Source: Margaritispora aquatica
Taxonomy: Eukaryota; Ascomycota; Leotiomycetes; Helotiales; Discinellaceae
Direction of reading: 5' to 3'
Length of the DNA stretch: 64,000 nt
Assembly: GCA_007644065.1 (NCBI GenBank)
Contig: VJWN01000007.1
Location: 1,178,001 to 1,242,000 of the forward strand
The translations under genes and the position numbers were made by a program. How positions within the stretch are numbered: the stretch's first letter is position 1; the number at the start of each line of letters is the position of its first letter. This document shows, one piece after another, positions 1-10,094 of the stretch. The notes beneath the pieces are model-generated. The model was not told where the DNA came from. It made no database searches and saw only the letters and a list, made by a program, of their open reading frames with translations.

Positions 1-481
1 TGTTGCGCGACATTCCTCTCCATGATTCCTTTTTCTCCACTGAGCTCCTCTATCATAGGGAAGAACATAGTTTCCTCGCAATGGTGGTGATGGCTACGCT
101 ATGGTCAGCAAGCTTTCGTCAACCTTTTGGTTCTGCACAGCCCAACTTCTGTCCTTGAAAATTTTTATGGACGCGTGGAAAGCAGCGAGAGTTTATTACG
201 TACTGAATGGCTTCAAACCAGATCTGGGCGTAGGTCAAAAGGTCGGCGATATCTGTGGGAAGTGTGGGGGTGACACATTGTAGGTAGACGGAATTGAGAA
301 CGCGCAACAAAAGATTATGTGCCAGCGACATTTCGGTAGCTACTTTGACGGTGCCTGGCGATTCCTGACACATTGTAAGTGACAGTCTGTCAAGTGAAGA
401 TAAGGCATGTGAGAAACTTACTCCCGCTGGCGAGGGCATTGACAGTAACGCAAAAGGTTGATCCACCCACGTTCGTGCCAT
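1..481 (-). CDS. hemerythrin HHE-domain protein, 5' part, cut by window edge
   Basis: The ATG lies at 481-479 and the gene runs off the left edge. Exon 1 is 481-422, exon 2 is 364-204 and exon 3 runs from 94 to the edge; both introns are GT-AG and the phases join. The joined reading contains ATEMSLAHNLLLRVLNSVYL, then FEAI followed by HHHHHCEETMFFPMIEE and LSGEKGIMERN. The early His, the HHxxCEExxFFP block and the ELSGEKG segment are the pattern of fungal hemerythrin-like (HHE cation-binding) proteins, where His and Glu residues bind a di-iron centre. Role is unknown in most fungi; oxygen, NO or iron handling is the usual suggestion for the family and is only inference here. Only about 105 residues are visible, so the second half of the helical bundle cannot be checked. 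Confidence 0.8.
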
Positions 482-1488
482 TTTGTCTCTAGTTAAGTGT
501 TTAAAAAAAACTTTAATCTTGCTCAGTCATGTTGAAAGGATGGACAATCAGCATCTTTATATGTGGTACCCAGTCACCACCTGCGCTGTTCTTTCAAAAG
601 TTCCTCAGATAAGCCCGACCAGTACCTTGTCTAGAGAATCACGTCAGCATCATCAATGCCCAATGCCCAATGCCTGTGATGAGATGATTTGCTAGATCAA
701 AGATATTTGGGGGCGGTAGTAAGGGTCCTTCAAGGTCCTGATTTGATAGTACAGGGGATTCAGCCTCAAGCGTGATTACGAACATCAATTAATTGGCACT
801 TAGGCGATATAAATAATTGTGTTGGTCACTATTGGATGCCGCATACGAAAGATGAGCCCTAGGTACAAGGTACTGGAAGTCCTCGTACTTGGTACAATTG
901 AGCTTGATGAGTATGGCAGTCTTGGCAGCATCACATTTGTTCGATTAAGAAGCACATGATTGGACGACTATACGATTCCAATGCTGGTCTTGTAAGGCTG
1001 GAAACCACCAGATAAACCGCTAGAACACAAGCTGCAATTCGTTAGTACCCCATGTTGCTTTGCTTGTTGACTGGCACTTAACGTACCGAGTATCATCTTG
1101 GGACCATGATCTTCCAACCTCGAGCACCTCCACTTTCGTGAGAAAGTCTTTGTATTCTATGATTTAAATTCGCAGGTATATCCTATTTTCGATATTTGAT
1201 TCCGATCCTTGGACTCCCAAACAGTATGGGATGATGAAGATCAGAATCTAAATGTACCGATGATTTATATTTACTGCATAGGCATTCATGTTCAGATAGA
1301 ACACTTGCTGTTGAGGGCAAGCTAGGTCACATGTTCTTGCGACAAGCGGGGCAGACAAACCTCGGCATGTAAAGGACCATCTCGAATCTCGCAAGAATTC
1401 TCAGAACTCTCGAATATAACACATTGTTAATATATCAAGAAGGAGTTGCTTCGCCAGAATGTAGCATTATTAGCATTGAAGTCACCTA
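482..1488. other. intergenic, 1.0 kb
   Basis: The upstream side of the hemerythrin gene. I see no coding pattern, RNA gene or repeat here; the short ORF at 483-695 has no recognisable composition. Confidence 0.5.
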
Positions 1489-1599
1489 GTGTATGCAAGT
1501 CCAAGTTCTCGAATACCACCCATCTCAACAGAAACACTTGCTACCACGATGCCGCAGAGAGTAAACAAACATTCACCCCTTAAACACGAACACATTAAC

Positions 1600-2064
1600 A
1601 ACAATGCCACGCGAAACCACACGAGCCGAGCTCACCACCTAAGTCGTCGAGCTGAAAAGGATCATCAGAAGAAATGACAGGGGCCCATGAAGCACTTGTT
1701 ACAAAAAAACGTCGCCACAGCGAAGTCTCGGGCTTCGTTGAGCGACGACTACCTTGATCTCCCGGAGGAGATCCACAAGCTCTAGGGGTGTCACGAGGCT
1801 CTCGCGGAGGAGAATGTCGACCTTAAAGGGGAGAACAAGAGGTTGGAGCAAGAGCTTGCGGCGTACAAGCAAGCCGTCATGCAGAGACCCGTGCTGGTAA
1901 TGGCGGCTCCGGCGGTACTGGTGTATAATCTCGTCTACTGCTCCGCATCCAGTGTACATCAGGATGTGAAGACAGTGGATAGAGGACTTTTAGTTAGCGT
2001 GATCTTTGTCCTTTTACTGCTTTTCGGGGGTGCTAGATGGAGTTTTACAAGGTGGGTGAGCTAG
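1600..2064 (+). pseudogene. decayed small coiled-coil/membrane ORF
   Basis: Reading frame 1 from about 1685 to 2064 is coding-like but has an in-frame TAG at 1783-1785. Around it the frame reads DDYLDLPEEIHKL, stop, then ALAEENVDLKGENKRLEQEL, a convincing coiled coil. It is followed by a hydrophobic segment near the C-terminus (GLLVSVIFVLLLLFGG) and a genuine stop at 2062-2064. Upstream, another frame reads AELTT, stop (TAA), then VVELKRIIRRND. Both stops would be Gln codons after a single C-to-T change. I do not recognise a family. It may be a relic inactivated by C-to-T mutation, or a spliced gene that I have not resolved. Confidence 0.35.
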
Positions 2065-4586
2065 ACAGGCACATGATTATGCTTGTTTTCTAGCTTGTAA
2101 GAAGAATTGTACTTGTAAGTCGGCGTTTGTTGTCTCTCAAATGGTTGGAGAGACTGGTAAGTAGATATGTTGAGATATATTTCTGTGTACCCTAGGCTAT
2201 AAGGATATTTTTTGACTTTCAAAGTTCATAATTGAGCGTTTCGATAATTTGACGATTCACATGATGGTATGTTACTTGCGACTTGATTTTGTACTGTTGT
2301 ATTTAATGTAGTATAACAAGATTCCAATGGCCTTTTGATTGAAAGTGATACAAGGTATTATTTTCCTGTACAAGAGATATACTTGAACCAATTACTCAAA
2401 AAACCAAAGTAAAAACTATTGCGAATCGCCATATCAAATTATACAAGCATCAAAGCTGGTTGGAGGTATCACAAAACACGGGAAACTCTTGTTCCAGTCG
2501 ATTCCAGGCAGTTATCATATGGATTACACTTCAAAGTGCAACAACCCAAGACATTGATATCAGGAACATTGTGTCCTACCATTAAACTAATAAGAAAGAA
2601 CGGCTGATCAGCCTCAGTAACTTATATGCTCCGATATCCACCGTGAAAAATCAGTTTATTTGATGCTATTATAGCGCGTTGCAATCCATCTGGTTAAATC
2701 CGTGTAGATCTAAGGCATCTTTAAGACAACTAATGGTATAGACAATAATAAGTTGATTGCGTTGCGCGCCCACTTCAGCTACATCTGCTGTATGAAATCT
2801 GCGGGAGCAGCAAGTTATAGCCATTACCTCCATCCTCCCTCCTTCATCGACTTGATATATATATAACATGACCCAAAGAGACGCAGCACTCGATAAGTCA
2901 AGTCAAGTCAAGGTCGTCCGCACCCGGCGCATCAAGCACAAGCACATGGAACCTTCAATGAAACCAACTCCTGTAGAACGAGTGAGATTACACTACAGGC
3001 GAGCACAACATCCGTCCGAGCTAACGCTAGGAAATGTTTCAATATATATACCTCCCAGTATCAATCGCATCCCTTGCATTTCAAACCTACCATCACGCAC
3101 CACGTATCGCATCAAATAGAAGCTAGATCTAGGAACACTGTTCAGGAAATAGGCTTGGAACGACATGCAATGCAGTGCGATGCGATGTAATGCACGTCAG
3201 TCACACACACACACACACACATATGCACGTAGGTACACACATGCAAGTACAATTAAGATTCAAGAGAGACATATAATCTTAACCCCCACTAATTTTCACG
3301 CAATTCCTTTTGATGACGCGAAATCAGAGTAAGACAGCGGGGGCAGGGCAGATCAAATCACTCACGCATATCACATAAGACAACCAAAAAAACAAAAGAC
3401 ATGTTGACGAAAGGAAGGGGATTAGGTGGTTGGATTGAGAATAGATGATGGGGGTTTTGATGATTTGTAATATTAGGATATGTTAGGATAGAGGTGTTGG
3501 TGAGTTCGAAGTGAAATAGGAGATCTTCATGCTTCTAAGGATTTCAGCTTGTCACTGATAGCAAAAGATACAAACCACAACACATATACAAGACTCACGG
3601 ATCAATAAATTCACACATAGAGCAGGCTCATTCGAAGAACCAAAGAGGTTGGTAGATACATCAAAGTCGTAAATATTTCAAATCATCCGACAGGCCAAAT
3701 ACCAAAAAAATATAACAAGTATATAGACCATTTTCTGCCTCCCCATCCCATCCCTCCTTCTCCTTCCTCATTCGCCATTCCCCATCCCCCGAAAACAAAA
3801 ACCCATATCCTCCTCCTCATCTCACATACAGAAAAAGCGGGTTGGTATCCCCGAGTGGGTAAGGATATAACCAAGGTAAAGTATATAGCTCGCTAGCCAC
3901 CAACAAGAACGTATCCTACTCGTGAAAGAAGTCCGAGCAGGCCAAAAAAAAGGGTATCCTCAAAAATTGCGCATGTAGATCCGTCGCTGATTGGAAACGA
4001 AGAGAAGCAGATGTCCAAGAAAGATTGGTCGAAGCATGCAAATGGGGGTATAGCGCCAAAATCGTCGTCGTAGATGCTGGTGATGGAATGTATGTTTCTT
4101 GCTGCTGGAGCAGATGACTTCGCTAGAGGGAAGGGGGCTGTAGTTGTAGTTGGCGGCCAGCAACGATGGTAAAATTCGTCGAGGCAAGGCGTGCAAATGC
4201 TAAGTATGTAATGTGGTAGTTTTGTGAATCTTATAATCCGGAATAAGAGGGCGTGGATGTGTGCATTGAAGATATCGACACGCAAGATAGATACATGGTT
4301 TCGGGCCGATGCAAAGAGCCGAGAGACAGGGAATGAGCGTGGTTATTGATTACGTATTTCCAGACGTATTAGAATATAATAGCAAAATAGAACCGACATA
4401 GTAAACCATGATGGCAAGAAGCTGAAGGTTGGATCCCAGAGACTGGTACAATGGTATCGAAGCGCGGTTCTGGGCCGCGAAGGAGTGAATATATGCAGGG
4501 TATGAACAGAGGTATGAATGTATAGATGCTAGTAGGCGACTTTTGAAGATTTTTTGTTCCAACTCGGAGCGTAAATGAATGCAGCT
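2065..4586. other. intergenic, 2.5 kb
   Basis: Long AT-rich interval between the decayed ORF and the 3' end of the SUN-family gene. It holds a CA microsatellite (3202-3220). The open frames at 3683-4285 are low-complexity and show no domain or start context, so I call no gene. Confidence 0.5.
3202..3220. repeat. (CA)n microsatellite
   Basis: Nineteen bases of alternating CA followed by ATATGCACGTAGG; non-coding surroundings. Confidence 0.9.
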
Positions 4587-6175
4587 CTAGAGCATGTAGG
4601 TGGCAAATGCGAAGAGGACGAGGAAGGAGAACATGCTGCCTGAGACAGCAGTCTCTGGAGCCGAGGAGTTCTTGCTCGTTGTTGGTAAGGAGCCAGAACT
4701 AGTTGTGGTTCCCGCGGCTTTCAATGCAGTGGCACCAGTTCCTGTAGCACCAGATTTGGAGGCAGCTGAAGTTGTTGTCGCATTGGTATTCTCGAAGAAT
4801 ACGTGAGGGGAGTTGTCTGCGGTTGGCGAGACAGATGAAGAGTATGCATTGTTTGATGGGACAGTACGGAGACTCGAGACCGCTGAGCTAGAGGCGGGTG
4901 CTGAGTGGGCTGACGAAACAGGTCCTGAGCTCGATGCTGGAGAGGTGTCTGATGTAGTTGGTTCTTTGGCTGAGGTAGGAGCAGCGGAAGTTGGAGCAGC
5001 GGAGGTTGGGGTCGGAGTCGGGGTAGGATCAGCCTTCTTTGCTGTTGTTGTGTCGACAGAGTCAACTTTCGAGGACGTCGTGCCTGAGTTACCAGTATTG
5101 AAAACCACAATATTCGCTTTTTGGCCGGAAGGGACAGTGACAACACAAAAGCTGGCACCACCGGCTCCAGTAGCTTGGTCAGCACTTGTCACACCTCCAA
5201 CTCCATTGATAGACGGATCAATTGAGCAAGGAGTGCCGTTACATCCTGTACCAACACACTCAATCTTGATACCCCAGCTGGGAGTGGTTTTGGAGAGATC
5301 ACAGCCTGTAAAGATTGGATTCCATCCAATCTTCACAAATGTGTTCCCACTGGCATCAGTATTTGCTCCTGCAACATATGGTGACCAGTTTCCAATTGGC
5401 TTGGTACCGTCACCCCAGATACAAGCATCAGCGGTGCTAACACCAGGACCGTTGATGTAGTAACTAAAGGCATGTTAGTGTATTGCGGTATTATAATTGA
5501 GAGATAGGACGAACTGAGCTGCAGTGCTACACCAGTAGCTTGTTCCTGGCACTGCTAAAGTTGCCGTGCCTGTGACTGATGTTGGGATCAACATAGCCTC
5601 ATTCCCTGGCAATACGGTTTGACAAAAAGCTACAACCTTCCCTGCACTGTTCTTTGCATTAATCGATCCAGTTCCTGCTACACAGTAAGGTTCGCTAGGG
5701 AATGGCTTGCTGATAACGCCTTTGGAGTCGCAATACAATCCACCGGCCTAAGACACATTAGTGTCTTATTCATATTCAATCTATCTTCTCTGCCTACCAT
5801 TGACTGCGGGTATGTGTAAGATGTTGCGTCTGGACTCCATTGTGCCATTACTTGTCCTGGAGGGCAAGCGTACGGGCAATAGCTATCTGGTTCGCATGAT
5901 TGATCCGGACTCATAGCCCACCCGGCATTCTTACTGCCCGGTGTCACCGCGACCAACCCAGCACCTGAAGGAAACGTGCAAGAGCCTGTGCGTTTCTTCA
6001 AAGCATCGCGAGATCCATCCTCAATTCCTTCCACCCTGGGAGACGTATGCGCTCGCTTGTGACTGTGTCGTCTCAGAGCTTCGAGATGCGACAACTGAGA
6101 ACTTTTCGCTTCGCATGGTGATGATAAAAGAACTATTGCTGTGCCAATCGCAGCTTGAAATTGAAGAAGCTTCAT
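4587..6175 (-). CDS. SUN-family cell-wall protein with Ser/Thr-rich GPI tail
   Basis: Three exons, 6175-5798, 5747-5515 and 5463-4587, give 495 residues with phases that join. The start ATG at 6175 is followed by a hydrophobic signal peptide (LLQFQAAIGTAIVLL). Residues from about 65 to 330 are the SUN domain: the Cys-rich block with SCEPDSYCPYACPPGQVMAQ, then EPYCVAG, YWCSTAA, ACIWGDG, PIGNWSPYVAG and NPIFTGC. About 130 residues of Ser/Thr/Pro-rich sequence follow, then a C-terminal hydrophobic stretch (SFLVLFAFATYML) typical of a GPI signal. SUN proteins (SIM1/SUN4/UTH1 of yeast, Psu1/Adg3 of fission yeast) act in wall remodelling and septation. With the domain first and the Ser-rich region last this resembles Adg3 more than SUN4. 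The donor of intron 2 (GTTCGT) is weak but is the only one that keeps frame. Confidence 0.9.
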
Positions 6176-6557
6176 CGTGTGTATCGTTCCTCGGAGGAGT
6201 ATATGCGTGTGTTGTGTGTTGTTTCCCCCAAAATCTTCAGTATCCAATTTCTTTCTTGCGCACCCGGTTTCCAAGCGACACCAGTTTATCAACAGTATGA
6301 AATCCCGTTTGTATAACCAGACATAATCCTACCAACCAAAGGAGTGACTTGTGGTGAGATTGATGGTTTTGAGAACTAGAGAACTGGAGCGACGGTAAAA
6401 AGAATGTGAAGCCAGCAGAGCAGCCAAATGAGCGTTGTGCAAAAGCAATGAACCGTAACAGAAGTTGGGGCTGGGCGACAGCAACAACGAGGAGGGAGAG
6501 CCTTCAAGACTTACGAATTTGCGGACTGACCTTACCTTACTCAAGACGGGATGAACT

Positions 6558-6600
6558 GAACTGGAACTGGACTGGACTGGGACTGGGACTGGGACTGACT
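6558..6600. repeat. GGACT/GGGACT short tandem repeat
   Basis: Consecutive copies of a 5-6 base unit (GGACT, GGGACT) with slight drift, in non-coding sequence. Confidence 0.8.
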
Positions 6601-7062
6601 GGACCGGGGGAACGAGTTAAACCTGATTTAGAACGAAACGTGGACGACCAACCAGAAGCCCACACAAGAAGGAGAGGACTTCCTTTCCCAGTGCATCCAT
6701 GACTCCTATAGTCTCTTTGAGTGGTCGGTTCAGATATCCTCGATGATTTGAGCCACCTTGAGCCACGTCGAGCCACCGCACCAACGTCCATGAGGCCCAT
6801 GCAGCGAAGCATTGGCGAGCGGATGAGGCAGTTCGGGGGAAATGAGCAGAAATTAGATGCAATCTCAGGACCACCACCTTCACCACTTTGACTACCTGGA
6901 CTGCCTTGACTAACCTCTAGCCTAGTCCGAACCTTGTTCCAATCTGCTCTAACCACCCAGAGGCGCTTTTTCAATTTGACATTCACCAATCCGGAGGTTG
7001 AGAGGGTTGTAGAGCATGGACCAAAATATGGAATAGGGATGGACGGCGTCTAGCCTTTTGAA

Positions 7063-7094
7063 ATTTTGACATTTTGACATTTTGACATTTTGAC
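7063..7094. repeat. 8-base tandem repeat, four copies of ATTTTGAC
   Basis: Four perfect head-to-tail copies of ATTTTGAC, in non-coding sequence. Confidence 0.9.
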
Positions 7095-7267
7095 ATGTTC
7101 TCCCCTTCTTCTGCCCCCTTGACTTGGTTCCTGGCCGTTCCTGACGCTTAAGCAAAAGGGGAAAAGCTCCACTCCAAGCGCGCAGTCGAACGACGAATCA
7201 ACAGTGAACATTCAAGCTTCAGGGGTAAACAAAGATGCAAGCATCCAAGTCCGAGTCGTCCTGTGCA

Positions 7268-7290
7268 ACCAGACCAGACCAGACCAGACC
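7268..7290. repeat. 5-base tandem repeat ACCAG
   Basis: Four copies of ACCAG plus a partial copy, non-coding. Confidence 0.85.
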
Positions 7291-8095
7291 CTTGTGGATT
7301 TCCATGGCGAAGCCCCCATCTCAGCGAGTGCTATCTCATGTGACTTGACATACTGTAAGAGCTTTCGCAAACGATCGTATGGACAACAACTGACTGGCGA
7401 TGTCGTATCCTGCACCATATACTAAAGACATATTTCTACAGCAACTTAATGGATGTTGGACAACGATGCATGTGGATTGCATTCCGAACCTTTCCAAGTT
7501 TCCAAACAACCAGAATTCTTTTATTCAGACTTCTCTCCGATACCATATCGCGACACCTAGAACTGTCCTACTGGTAGAATCCAATTATCCAAGATTGACC
7601 CTCTTTGCGGAGAAAGAGGGGAGATATTGATAAGAGATTGCTTAATCAAAAGTGCGTCCCCATTTGCGCCCCAACTGTGGCTCAAAGCATATAAAAAGGA
7701 AGTTTTGTTTGGACAATTCGGAGATCCTCTGCACATATCCGCATTGAGCCTATGCGCTTGCACATTTGTAAAATCTCTCGATCTCATCCCTCGAACCAAT
7801 TCGGATAGATGTCTCATACTATCACCAATGAATGATACGCTAAAGGTTTACCTCAGTGATTGTGTCTCAGCCTGCAGATGCACTTACTCGGCGACCCGAC
7901 GATGGCTTGCATAGAGAGGTTGCCAGGATCATGGACTCACCCATCCAAGATTATGCAATTCATGTTTTAATACTACAAACAAGGCTGAGCAAGAAAATAA
8001 TGCACATATGAACAAAGCTATTGAACTGGCCATTGAACTGGCCATTGAGGATATTCAGAAGGATTGACAGCTAACAGAGATTCGGTAGCATATAC

Positions 8096-8105
8096 GGGGG
8101 GGGGG
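8096..8105. repeat. G10 homopolymer
   Basis: Ten consecutive G residues, a likely length-variable site and a sequencing risk. Confidence 0.8.
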
Positions 8106-8588
8106 AGGCAAAGGGGTCGATGCGAGATCACGTGAACAACCCTTATTTGAGCATGCAAAATCTCGCGGAAGAGTGAGTACGAAGGTAAAGAACAACCCTT
8201 GTAAATGTTACCCATCAATTCCACACATTGTGAATGCAAGTCGAATTAAGGAGTAATCATTGTTGTAAAGGTACCTTACCTACCTACCTTTCCTTATATT
8301 TGCCAGGATGGAAGACAAATTGCGTTAGCTCCAATGATGTGAGGTCATCGGCAGCCTTGTCACCCCTCAAAAACATGTCGAGGCCGTATCGTGTGCTGTG
8401 TTCGAAGAGAACAGTCAAGCAATATATTTGTGTCGCATCATAGAATTTCGCCCGCTAAATCTGGTCAAATGATGGTCTGGAATTCCCACGAAGCTTAACG
8501 TACTTTCAAGAGCTCATCTATTCTCCGTAAACTCTTCCAACACCTCACAAGTTCTGGCTCCAACCTTGAACAGAGGACCACCTTTGAA

Positions 8589-9821
8589 ATGTCTGCATCA
8601 CAGATTCCGAATCTGTTAACAAGTCGGGGAGGTCCTAGATCGCGGGGTGGAAGAAGTCGAGGTAGAGGAGCATCTGTCGGACCTGCAGGAATCAGTGCAC
8701 CATCATCAGGAGCCCAACACCGCAAAGATCTCGCAGTTTTATCAACAGACACAGATGCAGCTGTCTCGAGATTGAGTGCTGTTGACCTAGGGTATATCAA
8801 TGATCCGTTTGCGCCTTACTTTGTCGACGGCCCAGGCACTCGCAGACTTCCAATCATTAACAGAGGTTAGTTGGTGTGTATGTGTGTGTGAATTTCCATG
8901 AATATATGTGCTGATCAACTTTGCCCAGGAACATACACTCGGACAACTGCGCTCGATATCTTGATCAACGCCTTTCTAGCCCAGCTGGATCCGGAAAATT
9001 CCCATCAGACAAAACAAATTGTTTCTCTTGGGGCGGGGACGGACACGCGATACTTCAGACTGCGATCCCAAAACAAGCATAGAAATCTCATCTACCACGA
9101 ATTTGATTTTCCTTCCGTGTGCGAGGCGAAATGGCGGACCGCAGCGAATAATAGAGTATTTGCTACCGATAATGACGAATGCTTGTTTCCAGCCAAGCAG
9201 ACAGCGGATGCAAGGCTTTCAAATGTGAACACAGAATGGGGGTTTGAACGAACTGTGAATGGTGCAGTAGAGACAGTCTATTGCTGCCATCCTTTAGATC
9301 TGCGGCAACTTCCCAATTCAACGCCATCGCCCGAGTTTCGAGGTCTTCGCACTGATCTACCAACTCTCATAATATCCGAATGTTGCCTCTGCTATCTGGA
9401 TGTCGATGTCTCCAGAGAAGTGGTTCAATGGTTCGTGATGAAAATATTATCCATAGGAATAATCTTGTACGAACCCATTGGTGTCAATGACTCATTTGGC
9501 CAGATGATGGTAGCAAACCTTGCAGCAAGAAACATCACGATGCCTTCATTAGATTCGTTTAAAACACTGCATGATCAGAAGCTACGACTTTCTGATCTTG
9601 GGTTTAGTGGAAAGCATAGCGAAGCTGGGCAAGAAGCGGAGACTGTAGAACATATCTGGAATGAATGGATCTCCGTGGCAGAAAAGCAACGCGTTGATGG
9701 CCTGGAGGGTCTTGATGAGGTCGAAGAATGGCAAATGTTGGCTAGACATTACGCGGTTGTCTGGGGCTGGAAAGGAATTGAGGGTTGGGAAGGATGGGTT
9801 GGGCTTCGAACACATGAATGA
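8589..9821 (+). CDS. PPM1: leucine carboxyl methyltransferase (PP2A methyltransferase)
   Basis: Two exons, 8589-8865 and 8929-9821, give 389 residues. The single intron joins INRG to TYTRT in frame. The protein methylates the C-terminal Leu carboxyl of the PP2A catalytic subunit using S-adenosylmethionine, which controls assembly of PP2A holoenzymes. Diagnostic segments: [20 protein letters not shown] and DPFAPYFV, then [18 protein letters not shown], the SAM-binding loop [15 protein letters not shown], the Asp-containing YHEFDFP, and the conserved [10 protein letters not shown] followed by the LYEPIG segment. Length fits fungal Ppm1. The first 35 residues carry an Arg/Gly-rich stretch ([14 protein letters not shown]), often variable in this family. 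Start chosen as the first ATG in frame ahead of the conserved part. Confidence 0.95.
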
Positions 9822-10094
9822 CAATGTCTTCAGCAATCGTAAGACATCACTGGCACCGACGACTTTCATACCGAGACGATCTCAGCACACCTATTCAGTT
9901 TATTTTTGAAAAGCGGGACAAAATATTCGGGGCAAATTCCTCATGCTTTGCTTTTGAGACATCGAGCAAGCTACCTCAATGTGGCTATTGCCAATACATT
10001 CCCCGAGAATGAAGACTCCTATCCTATTTATCTATCTCTTTTCCTCCATGTTCTCTCGTTATATTTCCATAACTCTTGAGAGGCTCTATTAAAT
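9822..10094. other. short intergenic region upstream of the GH16 gene
   Basis: 273 bases; AT-rich, no coding pattern seen. Confidence 0.4.

Larger units (their letters stand above)
6176..8588. other. intergenic, 2.4 kb, rich in short tandem repeats
   Basis: Region between the start of the SUN gene and the start of the methyltransferase gene. It contains several short tandem repeats (6558-6600, 7063-7094, 7268-7290) and a G10 run (8096-8105). The apparent ORFs here follow repeat composition and have no protein-like features. Confidence 0.5.

Noticed and set aside
3893..4285. Minus-strand open frame of 130 residues downstream of the SUN gene
   Set aside because: Composition looks random and no splice or domain pattern supports it.
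4813..5460. Plus-strand open frame of 215 residues over the SUN gene
   Set aside because: Antisense shadow of the Ser/Thr/Pro-rich SUN tail; no domain.
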